From the NCBI RefSeq assembly GCF_005938125.1, contig NZ_VCQN01000001.1, positions 806,001 through 870,000 of the forward strand: 64,000 nucleotides of DNA. The letters are read 5' to 3'. A program made the position numbers and the translations under genes. The notes below the pieces were generated by a model. It ran no database searches. It was given only the letters and a program-made list of their open reading frames with translations, and was not told where the DNA came from. The stretch comes from Bacillus sp. BHET2. Its GTDB lineage: Bacteria; Bacillota; Bacilli; Bacillales; Bacillaceae_B. How positions within the stretch are numbered: the stretch's first letter is position 1; the number at the start of each line of letters is the position of its first letter. Of the stretch, positions 51,890 through 62,400 are shown in pieces.

Positions 51890-53722
51890 ATGAAATCACA
51901 AGAAGTTAAGGTTGTGGAGTTAATGAATAAAAAACCGGCAAATATGAATCGGGCAGGTGCCGTTTTGTTCTGTACATTTTCTCTCTTATTTTCTATTGTA
52001 TTTGTTCGTTTTCTTTATATACAAATAACAGGAGAAATAGAAGGGAAAAATTTAGTTGTAGAAGCTTCTAATAGATATTTACAGAATCATAGGTTGAAGG
52101 CAAATAGAGGAACTATACTTGATCGTAATGCTCATGTCCTAGCAGAAGACACTCCTTCTTATAAAATAATTGCGATTTTATCTGAGTCAGTAACATCTAA
52201 CCCTAAAAAACCCAACCATGTTGTCAACAAGAAGAGGACGGCTGATGTGTTGTCTAGATATATCCATTTGGAAAAGACTGAAATTTACGAACTATTAAAA
52301 AAAGAGGGGAAATTCCAAGTAGAAATGGGAACTGAAGGTTATGGAATTTCTACCGAAGTAAAAGAAAAAATTGAAAAGGAAGAGTTACCTGGAATTACGT
52401 TTGTTAGTATTAATAGACGGTCCTATCCGAAGGGGATGTTTGCTTCTCATACGATCGGACTCCTTCAAGAAGATGTAAGTAGGAATGGATTTCCAATCAC
52501 TGAAGGGATAATGGGAATTGAAAAAAGTTTTAATAAAAACCTTACTGGAAAAGATGGTTATTTGAGATATGAAAGTGACTTTTGGGGGTATATATTATCG
52601 GATTCAGAAAAGAGGATCATTCCCCCGGATAATGGAGATGATATTTATTTAACCATAGATGGAAACATCCAAAAAATTTTAGAAGATGCGTTAAATTCCG
52701 TTGATAGCGAGTATCACCCTAGGAAAATGTTTGCCATTGTATCTGATCCCTCTTCTGGAGAAATACTAGCCATGGCACAAAGACCATCATTCAATAATGA
52801 TACAAAAAAAGGTATACGTGATAGCTGGTCAAACTTCATTGTTGAAACCTCTTTTGAACCAGGATCGACTATGAAATCATTCTCATTAGCCGCTGCAGTT
52901 GATAGTATGGTATTTGACCCAAATGAGTATTATAAATCTGGCCAATTTTTTGTAGATGGCTACCCTTCACCAATAAAGGATTGGAATAGAGGGAGAGGAT
53001 GGGGAACAATTACGTATTTAGAGGGACTACAACGGTCATCTAATGTTGCTTTTATTAATCTGTTAGGGAAAATTGGAACTGAGAAGTACTTATCTTATTT
53101 AAAATCACTTGGATTCGGGAATATAACAGGCATTAACCTTCAAAATGAAGCAAAAGGAATTCTACAATATAACAATCCAATTGAAAAGGCTACTACAATA
53201 TTCGGTCAAGGAAGCACAGTGACAGCCCTACAGATGATTCAGGCAGAGTCAGCCATTGCAAATGGAGGAAAAATGATGAAACCATATGTAGTCTCAAGAA
53301 TAGTAGAGAGCGATTCAAACAAAATCGTTAAAGAATTTCAACCAGAGGTTATAAGATCTCCAATTACCAAAGAAGCTGCTGATAAAACTCGTGAGTATTT
53401 AACGTCTACTGTTAACTCAGATATAGGCACTGGGAGGAGATTCCAATTGAATGACTTTCAAGTCTCTGGTAAATCAGGCACTGCCCAGATACCAAATCCA
53501 AATGGAGGGGGTTATTTAACTGCACCCAATGAATATTTGTTTTCATTCTTGGGAATGGCTCCAGCTGAAGATCCTAAATTGATTGTTTACGTAGGGGTGG
53601 AGGAACCTGATTTGCCACCAACAGAAATTGGATCAATTCCTGTTTCGAAAGTATTTAAACCTGTTATGAGAGATAGTCTGATCTATCTTAATGATTTAAA
53701 GACAGATAGCATAAAAGAATAA
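51890..53722 (+). CDS. class B penicillin-binding protein (transpeptidase)
   Basis: 610-residue monofunctional transpeptidase of the PBP2b/SpoVD type. One N-terminal span (about residues 23-43) anchors it; residues about 60-240 form the dimerisation/pedestal domain (RGTILDRN); the catalytic domain has SxxK in EPGSTMKSF, SxN in RSSNVAF and KSGTAQ. It ends after the transpeptidase domain with no PASTA repeats, unlike PbpB/SpoVD. Crosslinks peptidoglycan. Context (LysM protein divergent, lipase after) suggests an accessory, not the essential division, enzyme. Start uncertain: AAGAGGA lies only 3 bases from the ATG at 51890; ATG at 51923 is an alternative. Confidence 0.88.
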   Translation: MKSQEVKVVELMNKKPANMNRAGAVLFCTFSLLFSIVFVRFLYIQITGEIEGKNLVVEASNRYLQNHRLKANRGTILDRNAHVLAEDTPSYKIIAILSESVTSNPKKPNHVVNKKRTADVLSRYIHLEKTEIYELLKKEGKFQVEMGTEGYGISTEVKEKIEKEELPGITFVSINRRSYPKGMFASHTIGLLQEDVSRNGFPITEGIMGIEKSFNKNLTGKDGYLRYESDFWGYILSDSEKRIIPPDNGDDIYLTIDGNIQKILEDALNSVDSEYHPRKMFAIVSDPSSGEILAMAQRPSFNNDTKKGIRDSWSNFIVETSFEPGSTMKSFSLAAAVDSMVFDPNEYYKSGQFFVDGYPSPIKDWNRGRGWGTITYLEGLQRSSNVAFINLLGKIGTEKYLSYLKSLGFGNITGINLQNEAKGILQYNNPIEKATTIFGQGSTVTALQMIQAESAIANGGKMMKPYVVSRIVESDSNKIVKEFQPEVIRSPITKEAADKTREYLTSTVNSDIGTGRRFQLNDFQVSGKSGTAQIPNPNGGGYLTAPNEYLFSFLGMAPAEDPKLIVYVGVEEPDLPPTEIGSIPVSKVFKPVMRDSLIYLNDLKTDSIKE

Positions 53723-54338
53723 TACCCAAATGTAAGTGGGTACTATATTTTCCCTTATTGAAGAAATACAAAAGATGATCCTTTTCAACAACAGGTCTCT
53801 CCTTCGTCCATAATGGAGAATAAAGGTATTTAAGTTAAAGGTATTTAAGATTCTGGTGAAACGCCACTAACTACATGATAATCTCAATGATTGCCAGAAT
53901 CTCTAAAAACAGTAAATAATGAGCTATATTTCGATTACAGAACGAGTAGATGGTTCGATTAGAATTCAATAATGAGAAATATGATGTACCTTCAGATTCT
54001 TCCACTTCTTACTGTTTTATTAAAGAGACAGACACACCAAATAAAGGAATCATCCATTCTCATAAAACTCCTAATAAAAGTATTCATACCGGACTTAAAC
54101 ATTTTCATATGTTGATTTCAGTTAACCAAGTTTGAGTTTTCAATAGGACGAATGTTAATCAAAAAAAGCAGAAATCCTTGTAGTATGTTTGAACTTCTTT
54201 ACGTTTAAAAAAGAATTTCTGCTTTTTTGAAAACCTTACACCAAATTGCTAGGGTACTACAATAAGTTAAGTAGATGAGAAGGGGCTATATTTATTCATT
54301 TCATCTTGATCCTCGTATGCTTGATAATGTTTATACCT
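53723..54338. other. 616-bp intergenic region with repeats
   Basis: Starts with a small hairpin TACCCA/TGGGTA (53723-53742). The 14-base word TAAAGGTATTTAAG occurs at 53821 and again at 53836. A 61-codon frame at 53950 has no ribosome binding site and no family-like sequence. The end holds the terminator at 54162-54228. Otherwise nothing seen. Confidence 0.5.
54162..54228. terminator. bidirectional terminator-like hairpin
   Basis: AAAAAAGCAGAAAT (54162-54175) and ATTTCTGCTTTTTT (54215-54228), a perfect 14-base inverted repeat with a 39-base loop, between convergent genes. Confidence 0.65.
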
Positions 54339-55580
54339 TCAGTTGCTTGGTAATGTCGTTAGTTTCACCGAAATATCTCGATAAAAGGCACGAATATCAC
54401 TTAATCCAACAGTGTCATACAAGCTCAATCCTATAAAATCGGCATGGTCCCATCTATATTGAGTCTTGTGATAATTCCATACTCCTATTTTAGCCGTACT
54501 TTGTTCTGGCTGTGCCTGGTGTCCAGTCGGGTATTGTGAAGAAGGAACGCTCACTAGACCGTCGTTTGGCCACCAAGAAGATCCAAGTTGACCATTTTCA
54601 TATCTTCCAATGTAAAATCCAGAAGGGTATAATAGTGGATTCATTGAAGGAAGGGGGAGATTGTAACCTGTTAAAGGAGAATGAAATGTAGCATCCCCAG
54701 TATAAGAAAAATAATAAACATCTGAATACGTTTTCATTTTTCCGTTCAGCTCTTTAGCTCCATCTATTGAAAGATCAAATTGACTAGTATCTTTTGTTTT
54801 CCAGAAAGGGCTGTTTAACATTCGTTGTACATACGAATATATCGGTTCATTTATTTCTCTCTTCAAACCCCAATGATCTAGTTTAAAATCATAGTTAAAA
54901 GATTCATTAGAATGCAGGTCTGCCAAATTAATATATTTGTACACAAACCCTTTTAAAAAGGGCATAAAGTTTTCTAGTTTATTGGCAAAAGGGGATCCAT
55001 CATGAGGGGTCGCCAAGGTTGTGACGCTATGAACCCAATCTTTGTCTCCGACGTAAAGACTGGACATTTGCTGAGCCTGAGGATTGTTCTTATGATAATC
55101 CTGTTCCTCTATACTTCCCGATCTCAGTAATTCCAGCAACATCCTTGAAGTTTGCCCACCCATACTGTGACCAAGTAGATGTACCCGATACTCCTCATTC
55201 CAGTCCGTTTTAACACCTGAGTATTTCTTTCCGAATCGTTGATGATGATGATGTAAAGAATGAGCAGCCCCATAGTCAACCGTGCCACCCTTTATGTAGG
55301 CAAACAATTCAGCTGCTCGATCCCAGTTACTTGACACCGGTCCCACTGCAGCTGTAAATGTTTTAAATCCCTGATTGTTTAAATGGTTTTCTATATCATG
55401 AATTCCACCCCAGTAATAAAAATCAGACACTTCTTCTTTCCCCCAACCACCTAGTCCATGCACTAAGACGATGGGGTAATCATTACCCTCAGATTCTCCG
55501 GTATTTGCAGATATTTTCCTTTCAGGCAACATTAATAATAGCAAAAACAAGATAACGAGCATTTTACTTAAATTAATCAT
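54339..55580 (-). CDS. secreted triacylglycerol lipase (family I.5/I.6)
   Basis: 413-residue secreted lipase. Signal peptide at residues 1 to about 25 (MINLSKMLVILFLLLLMLP, ends ISANTG). The mature chain begins NDYPIVLVHGLGGWG (oxyanion strand); the nucleophile Ser is in LLGHSMGGQTSR, the acid in WWPNDGLVSVPS and the His in WDHADFIG, as in Geobacillus and staphylococcal lipases. SLHHHHQRFGKKYSG is the conserved region near the metal site. Start at 55580 is behind AAAAAGGAG; the upstream codons to 55628 lack a site. Confidence 0.9.
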   Translation of the reverse strand: MINLSKMLVILFLLLLMLPERKISANTGESEGNDYPIVLVHGLGGWGKEEVSDFYYWGGIHDIENHLNNQGFKTFTAAVGPVSSNWDRAAELFAYIKGGTVDYGAAHSLHHHHQRFGKKYSGVKTDWNEEYRVHLLGHSMGGQTSRMLLELLRSGSIEEQDYHKNNPQAQQMSSLYVGDKDWVHSVTTLATPHDGSPFANKLENFMPFLKGFVYKYINLADLHSNESFNYDFKLDHWGLKREINEPIYSYVQRMLNSPFWKTKDTSQFDLSIDGAKELNGKMKTYSDVYYFSYTGDATFHSPLTGYNLPLPSMNPLLYPSGFYIGRYENGQLGSSWWPNDGLVSVPSSQYPTGHQAQPEQSTAKIGVWNYHKTQYRWDHADFIGLSLYDTVGLSDIRAFYRDISVKLTTLPSN

Positions 55581-55774
55581 AATTCCATTCTCCTTTTTCT
55601 GAAATTTCTTACTATTAAGATAATACAAATGTTAATCTAAGCCAATAGGCTATGTGTCATGTCAGCCTTTTGACTGATAATGCCGCTTAGTAGAGAAATC
55701 CGTAAAACTGAAAATGAGAATATCCTGCTTGGTGATTAGCTTCTGAGCCGGATGATCTCTGCAAAGCAGGAGAA

Positions 55775-55874
55775 GTGGGAGAACAAGTCATGGCAGTGGT
55801 CGTTTCGAAAAATCCTGCCCTCACGTCAGTTGATTTGGATGCATTCTTGAAAAACGGTGTTCTTAGCTGCATTC
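55775..55874 (+). pseudogene. fragment of an AMP-dependent ligase gene
   Basis: The frame reads GEQVMAVVVSKNPALTSVDL then DAFLKNGV, matching GEQVIAIVVSKNRSLTSDDL and DSFLKNGD near the end of the ligase at 47689-49251. Neither the 1300 bases before nor the final 30 codons are left. Together with the next feature it is a decayed second copy of the block at about 49020-50043. Confidence 0.82.
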
Positions 55875-55954
55875 TTTATTTGTATAGAAACATGGGAATT
55901 TATAGCTGTTGTTCTGAAGATAGAGAGAAGCCGGATGAGAAGAACCTGCGGGTA

Positions 55955-56059
55955 TTAGGTGCCAACCGTCACACAAGGATCCTGCCCGATTGAATAGTTG
56001 ATTTCATTAAAATAAGTGACCCAGGGAGGTGAAAGGTGAACCTCTGATTTATGTTCCCT
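55955..56059 (-). pseudogene. 5' remnant of a copy of the 178-residue gene
   Basis: On the minus strand the ribosome binding site GGAGGATTTA is kept, but the start ATG has become AGG. The next codons read EHKSEVHLSPPWVTYFNEIN then YSIGQDPCVTVGT and TAA, against EHKSEVQVSPPWVTYFNELK and YSIGQDLSVTVGP in the intact gene at 49425-49961. The 5' flank (56060-56140) is also conserved with 49962-50043. The remaining gene is lost. Confidence 0.87.
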
Positions 56060-56350
56060 TACTAAATCCTCCTATATTAATCTAGTGATTCTACGTCATA
56101 TTATATAAATTTAATAGAAAAATGTTCGGGCTTCACATATGCGATCTATCACTATGGAAATCATTTTAATGATTCCATGTTGCTGACATGTCCTGGGTGA
56201 TAATAATGAAAAAAATGAATGGATAGCCCATTCCTCAATCGTCTACAACCCTAATATGTAGACATTTTTGACGGTTTTAATCAAATAGATCAGCCCACGA
56301 TAGTTTAGTACCCATTCTCATGGATGGCCTAGTCCCTTTTTCCTTACTCA

Positions 56351-56359
56351 CATAAACTA
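56351..56359 (+). promoter_or_regulatory. sigma-K-like -10 element before the giant gene
   Basis: CATAAACTA matches the sigma-K -10 consensus CATANNNTA exactly, 43 bases before the ATG. The -35 region (AGTCC near 56331) is only a poor match to the mAC-type consensus. Mother-cell expression in sporulation is therefore possible but not shown. Confidence 0.4.
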
Positions 56360-56401
56360 TTAAGAGTATGAAAAACACATGTAGAAAGGAAGGGACGTTT
56401 T

Positions 56402-59400
56402 ATGCAGTTCCCAGATGCATCACAATATACTCCTTTATTGTTAAATGGCAGCCCACTATTTGACAATTTTGGGGATGAATCTCCCCAACCTGTTGATATT
56501 GTAGGAAATAGCACTTACCCAGCGGGATTTATTGCTTTCGATGGGGAAAATATTTTTTTCCGGATTCGCTTAAATGGTGATCCGACCCAGGGACAAGGAT
56601 TTAGGCAATTCGCATGGGGGGTTTTATTCAATACAACTGGAGACCCTGGTACCTATGACTGGTTGTTAAACGTTGATGGATTAAATGAAGCCATTAATAT
56701 CTATGAAAACGTTATTAAGGAGTATAACTCCTGGACTGATGCAGCCGAAGGAATCAATGGAGAGCCGAATTTTTCACAACCGATTACAAACTTTGATTAT
56801 GCTAGGGTGATTTTAGCGGACTCATCCATTGATGGTGATCCTGACTACTTTTTAGAATGGTCTTTACCGGCAGCCACTATTTTTACTGTGATGGGGATCG
56901 ATGAAACGACTACGATATCCACTATCTACTTCTCCTCTGCCAACTCCAATAACTATAATAAAGACTCCCTCCGCTCAGATGAAGGCTTTGAATTTATCGA
57001 CGCCTTTACAGACCCCATCACGATTGAGGAAACGGATGTTCGAGCACGTTTGAATGCAACAAAGTCTCTTTCAAGCGGTCCTTCTCAAGTTGAATTTGGT
57101 GAAACATCAACCTGGACAGGTACGATTACTCTATCAAATACAGGAAAAGCATTGGCTACCACTATCTTGGCAAATGATGTAATCGGACTGGATAACATTG
57201 TAGTTTATTCGATTGATTCAACCTCCCAAGGCAGTGCTGTGCTAAATGAAACGACTAAGACGGTCACGTGGGACGTCGGGAATTTAGACCCTGGGGAATC
57301 GGCCACACTTGCATTTACTGCAACTGGTAGCTTTACTGATGATCAGCAAACGACCTTTTTCTTAGATCAAGTAACGGCGGACGGCGTGGATAACCTTTCG
57401 GGAGAACCGATTCAATCGAATACAGCCAGTATCCCTATTACTGTTTTCAATAATGCATCCATAAATGGATCAATCATTGATTCATCCAACGGAGAATATG
57501 TTTCCGGAGCAACGGTAGAGTTAAAGCAAGGTCCGACAACGATTGCTACAGTAAGCTCAGATGTTAACGGTTTTTATAGCTTTGTTGATGTGATACCGGG
57601 AAATTATACAATCGTTGTATCAAATCCTCCAAATTACACTCAAACATCCGTCCCGGTTTCAGTAGCAAGTGGCGAGTCCCTTTCTCAGGATATTTTCCTC
57701 TCCCCGGCTACGAGTACCATTCAAGGAACCGTCACAGGTAGCATGGCACCACTAGTGAATGCCACAATCAGGTTATTGAATAATCTTGGAATCGAAGTTG
57801 CCACGACTTTGACCGATATTTCTGGAAACTACTCTTTTCCCGCTACCACTCCAAGTTCTTACACCGTTGAAGCGATCGCAAACAGCTTTCAATCTGCACA
57901 GCAGCAAGTCATAACCGAGCCAAACGGCATATCCATTGTCAACTTCGATTTACTTCCTGATCCGGGCTCTATTCAAGGGACCATTTATGATTTAATGAAC
58001 TCCAACCCTATATCGAATGCACTTGTCGAGGTGTTAACGAATCAGGGAGTGTTTGTAGCATCAACAACTTCAGATCCACTGGGATACTACTTAGTAGAGG
58101 ATCTAGCCGAGGGAATGTACATCGTCCGGGCAAGTGCTGCGAATTATGGATTCAACTCGGTAAGCACCTCTGTTGTTAGCGGTGCGACGACTACTTCAGA
58201 TGTTCCGTTGCAACCTATACCTGGAACCATTAGTGGAAATGTTACAGACGATGTTAGCAGCCAACCGATCCCCGATGCGATCGTACAAGTCGTCAATTCC
58301 TCAGGACAAGTGGTCACGTCGGGTATGACAGATTCATTAGGGAATTATACAATTGAAAATCTAGTCCCCGGGTCCTACTCAATCGTTTTCAGTGCAAATG
58401 GATACTCAAATTCCGTCATAGGAGCCGTCGTCACTCAAAATCAAACGACTACTCTCAATGCATCACTTAGCCCGATCGCTGGTCTCGTCATGGGTACCGT
58501 AACAGATAATGCAATGAATCCTATTGAAGGGGCATTAGTCACCATCATCCAGAATAATATTCCCATTGCTACTGATATCACGGATCAAAATGGGAATTAT
58601 GAAATCCCTAACTTAGCACCCGGGTCCTATACAGTAGTGGTCAGTGCTGAAAACTTTACTACAGAAACTGTCGGAGTGATCATTATTAGTGGGGAATCGA
58701 CCGTAGCTGATGCTGTATTGGTACCTGATCCAGGTACGTTAACAGGCAATGTAACAAATGATTCTGGAGACCCCATTGCCGGGGCAACGGTAAACGTTCA
58801 AACTAGTTCCTCTATTATCTTAACGACTGTTACGGACTCGAATGGTAGCTATACAGTGGAGGGATTAGCCCCAGGAAACTATACCATCTCCGCAAGTTCA
58901 CCAAATTATCAAACACAATTAACAGGAGCCGTCATCGAGTCTAATACAATAACCACAACGAACTTTGTACTTCCTCCAAATCCAGGTACAATCATTGGTC
59001 AAATCACGAGTGCACAGACAGGTGATCCCATTTTAGGGGCAAACATTGAAGTAAGGTTCATCGATTCAACTGGAGCCGTAGTATCCACTGTTTTTTCAGA
59101 TAATAATGGGAATTTTTCAAGTGATCAATTAGCCCCGGGAGTCTACACATTAGTCTTCTCGGCAGATAACTTCCAAACCACAGCGATTTCTGCTTTAGTG
59201 GAAGCGGGAGAGACGACTATGGCGAATGTTGCGTTAGAACCGGACCCTGGCTCTATACAAGGAACGATCATCGACGCTATTACCCAAAATCCGATTGCAA
59301 GTGCCGAAGTAACGGTGGTAGATGGCCAAGGATTCGTTGTGACAACCGCCATAACCGACGCGTCTGGAGGATTTACAGTCAATGGTTTAACTCCGAACAG

Positions 59401-62400
59401 CTATAATGTCACGGCTATGGCGAATGGATACCAGAGTAATACAATCGGAGCCGTTGTATTAAGTGGAAATACGACTCCAATCATTATTGAGTTAGAGCAA
59501 AATCCAGGGCAAATTACAGGAATCGTTACGCCCGTTGTTCCTGGGACATTGGTAAGGCTCTATAATGCGAATGGTGTCTTCAATTCATCTGTCATTGCAG
59601 ATGCGAATGGTGCATTTACATTCGATAACCTCGCTCCTGGAAATTATTCTGTCACGGCAAGCGCAAACGATTATATTACTGCTACAACAGGCGTTCAAGT
59701 GGTTGCGAATCAGTCATCGCCGGTTTCCCTTTCCATGCAGCCATTACCATCATCGGTTTCAGGAGTGATCGTTGATGCCAGTAACAATCCAATTCAAAGT
59801 GCTTTAGTTGAAATTAGAGATGCTGTTGGCACATTAATCGCAGAAACGTATACAAACGCAAACGGGGAATATATCATTACTGGCCTGGGTTCTGGTTCAT
59901 ACACAATAGGAGTATTCGCTGACGGTTATGCTCCATCGTTCACAGGAGTCACTCTTTCAACAGGGGAGATGCTGACCAATATCGATCTCACTCTTGTTTC
60001 GGAAAGGGGAGGGATTAGCGGACTGGTGACGAATGCAAATACTGGTGAAGTGATCCCTGGTGCAACCATCACAATCACGGATGTTCAAACTCAAGAAATC
60101 GTCGCTGTCACAACAACAACGTCTTCAGGAAACTATATTGTAGGTGACTTGCCTATAGGAGAGAAAATTGTTACTGCATTCAAAAGTGGTTTTTCTACCG
60201 CACAAATTGGAGCCATTGTCGTAGGAGGTGAGACGACAGGTGCAAATTTAGCATTAAATCCAAATCCTGGTACCATCACTGGGATTGTAGTTGATCAAAA
60301 TGGAGATCCCATCCTGGAAAATAATACAACCATCATCATTGAAGATGAAAACAAAACAGTCATCACTTCATTACTAGCAAATCCTGATGGGACCTTTACC
60401 GTGCCTGATCTCGCACCGGGCACATATTATGTCGTTGCATCTGCTCCAGGATTTGCGACCTCTACAGTAGCTGCGGTGGTGGAGTCCAATCAAACAACGA
60501 ATGTAACCAGCGTGTTAGTGCCATTTCCTGTTACCTTAACAACAAATGTAATTGATGCAACCACTTTGCTACCGATTCCAGGTGCTACTGTTACAGTTGA
60601 ACATACGAATGGAGTAAGGGTAGGAGTCGGTTTAACGAATGAGAATGGCCAAGTGACGTTTAGCAATTTACCAAGTGGAGAATTACTGGTAACCGGGTCT
60701 AAAGATGGTTACGGGAGTGACTCGAAATCAATATTTGGTAACCCGGATGATTCCATCACAACGACATTGAGCCTTTCACCGATATCGGCAGGAGTAAATG
60801 GTTTTGTAACCAACCGGACAACAGGAGAACCCATTCCTGACACAGTGATACAACTATTCGATGCTACATCTGTTCTTGTCAAAACAGTCCTTACCGATCA
60901 ATCAGGAGCTTATGTCCTTACAGATCTTTCGCCTGGAAACTATACAATTGTTGTCAACGCAGATGGATTTGGTCCAGAAACAGCGGGAGTTTTCCTGTCG
61001 CCAGATCAAATTGCTACGATCAGCTTCGCCCTAACGCCATCAACGTCCATTATTGAAGGGACGGTAACGGATTCCATTACCGGCTTGCCTGTACAAGGGG
61101 CAACGATTGTCATTCGTCAGGATGGACCAACAGGACCGATCATTTTCACTACCGTAACAGACGAAAATGGTTTTTATCGAACGACTGAACTCTCATCCAG
61201 AGTATATGTCCTAGTAACCCGTGAACCGGAGTACAGCTCTGAAAACGAGACAGTTGTGGTCCGTGATAATCAAATTATCATATTGAACTTTGAACTTACA
61301 CCTAATGGCGGAAGTTTACGCGGAAACGTTAGGAGTGCAAATACCGGTGCTCCATTATCAAACACATTAATTACGGTGATTAATGCGGATGGGGACATCA
61401 TTGCCACCATTCCTACTGATATAAATGGCGAGTATTTACTATCAGGTCTGGCTCCTGGAAATTATACGATCACAGCCACAAATCCCAACTATCAAGCAGG
61501 TATTCAGCCTGTCATAATTGAGACTTTTGAAACAAAAACAGTTAGTTTTCTTTTGCGAAGTAATCCTGCAAACATCCAAGGTTATATTACGGATGGAGAT
61601 ACCGGCAACAAGCTAATCGGAGCATTGGCAGAAGTGTTCGTTAACGGTGTTTTAGTCGGAAACGCCCTGTCAGATGGGATGGGATATTACCGAATTCAGG
61701 GGATTCCCGTTGGAAGAGTGACTCTCAGGGTTAGCTATCCTGGATATGGTACTTCGATCAATACGGTTGATTTACTCCCGGATGAAATACGAACGATCAA
61801 TGTACCATTATCTAGATTTCCTGCTTCCATCGATGGGCGTGTAACGAATGATGCCACGGGTGGTCCAATTGCAAATGCACGTCTAACCATCACGTTGGAA
61901 GGTGAGGATCTACCCATTCAGACCACCTTTACTGATGAATTTGGACGATACTCCTTAGTAGGCTTACCTCCAGGGACCTATCGATTGTTTGTGAGTGCAA
62001 GAGGGTATGAGGATGCCTCATTTACAATCATTCTAGCACCGAATCAAGTCCTTCAGTTTAATATTAGGCTTACACCGATAGCCCCTGAGAATAATTTAAG
62101 GCCTGAATGCATTTCAATTGATAAGGTATATGATTGGGTCGTGTTCGTGGCTTCTCAAAAACAAACCGTTTTCTTTCCCCAACCTGTGCTAACAGATCGG
62201 GATTCACTGAGCTTACTCACTAGTGTCGTTGGAAAACCTGCAGGAAAAATCATCCACCTTGTTAATGGAAATCCTGGTATTGTCAGCATCCGTTTTGATG
62301 CAGTTGTTCAAGTTGAAGTAGTGAGTAACAGCGATATGAATCCTATCCTTGTCTTTGATGTTCCGGTCCAATTTGAAGAAGAACTGGCACTATGTACGCC

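Noticed and set aside
53950..54135. 61-codon open frame after the penicillin-binding protein gene
   Set aside because: No ribosome binding site, low-complexity content and no similarity to a known family.
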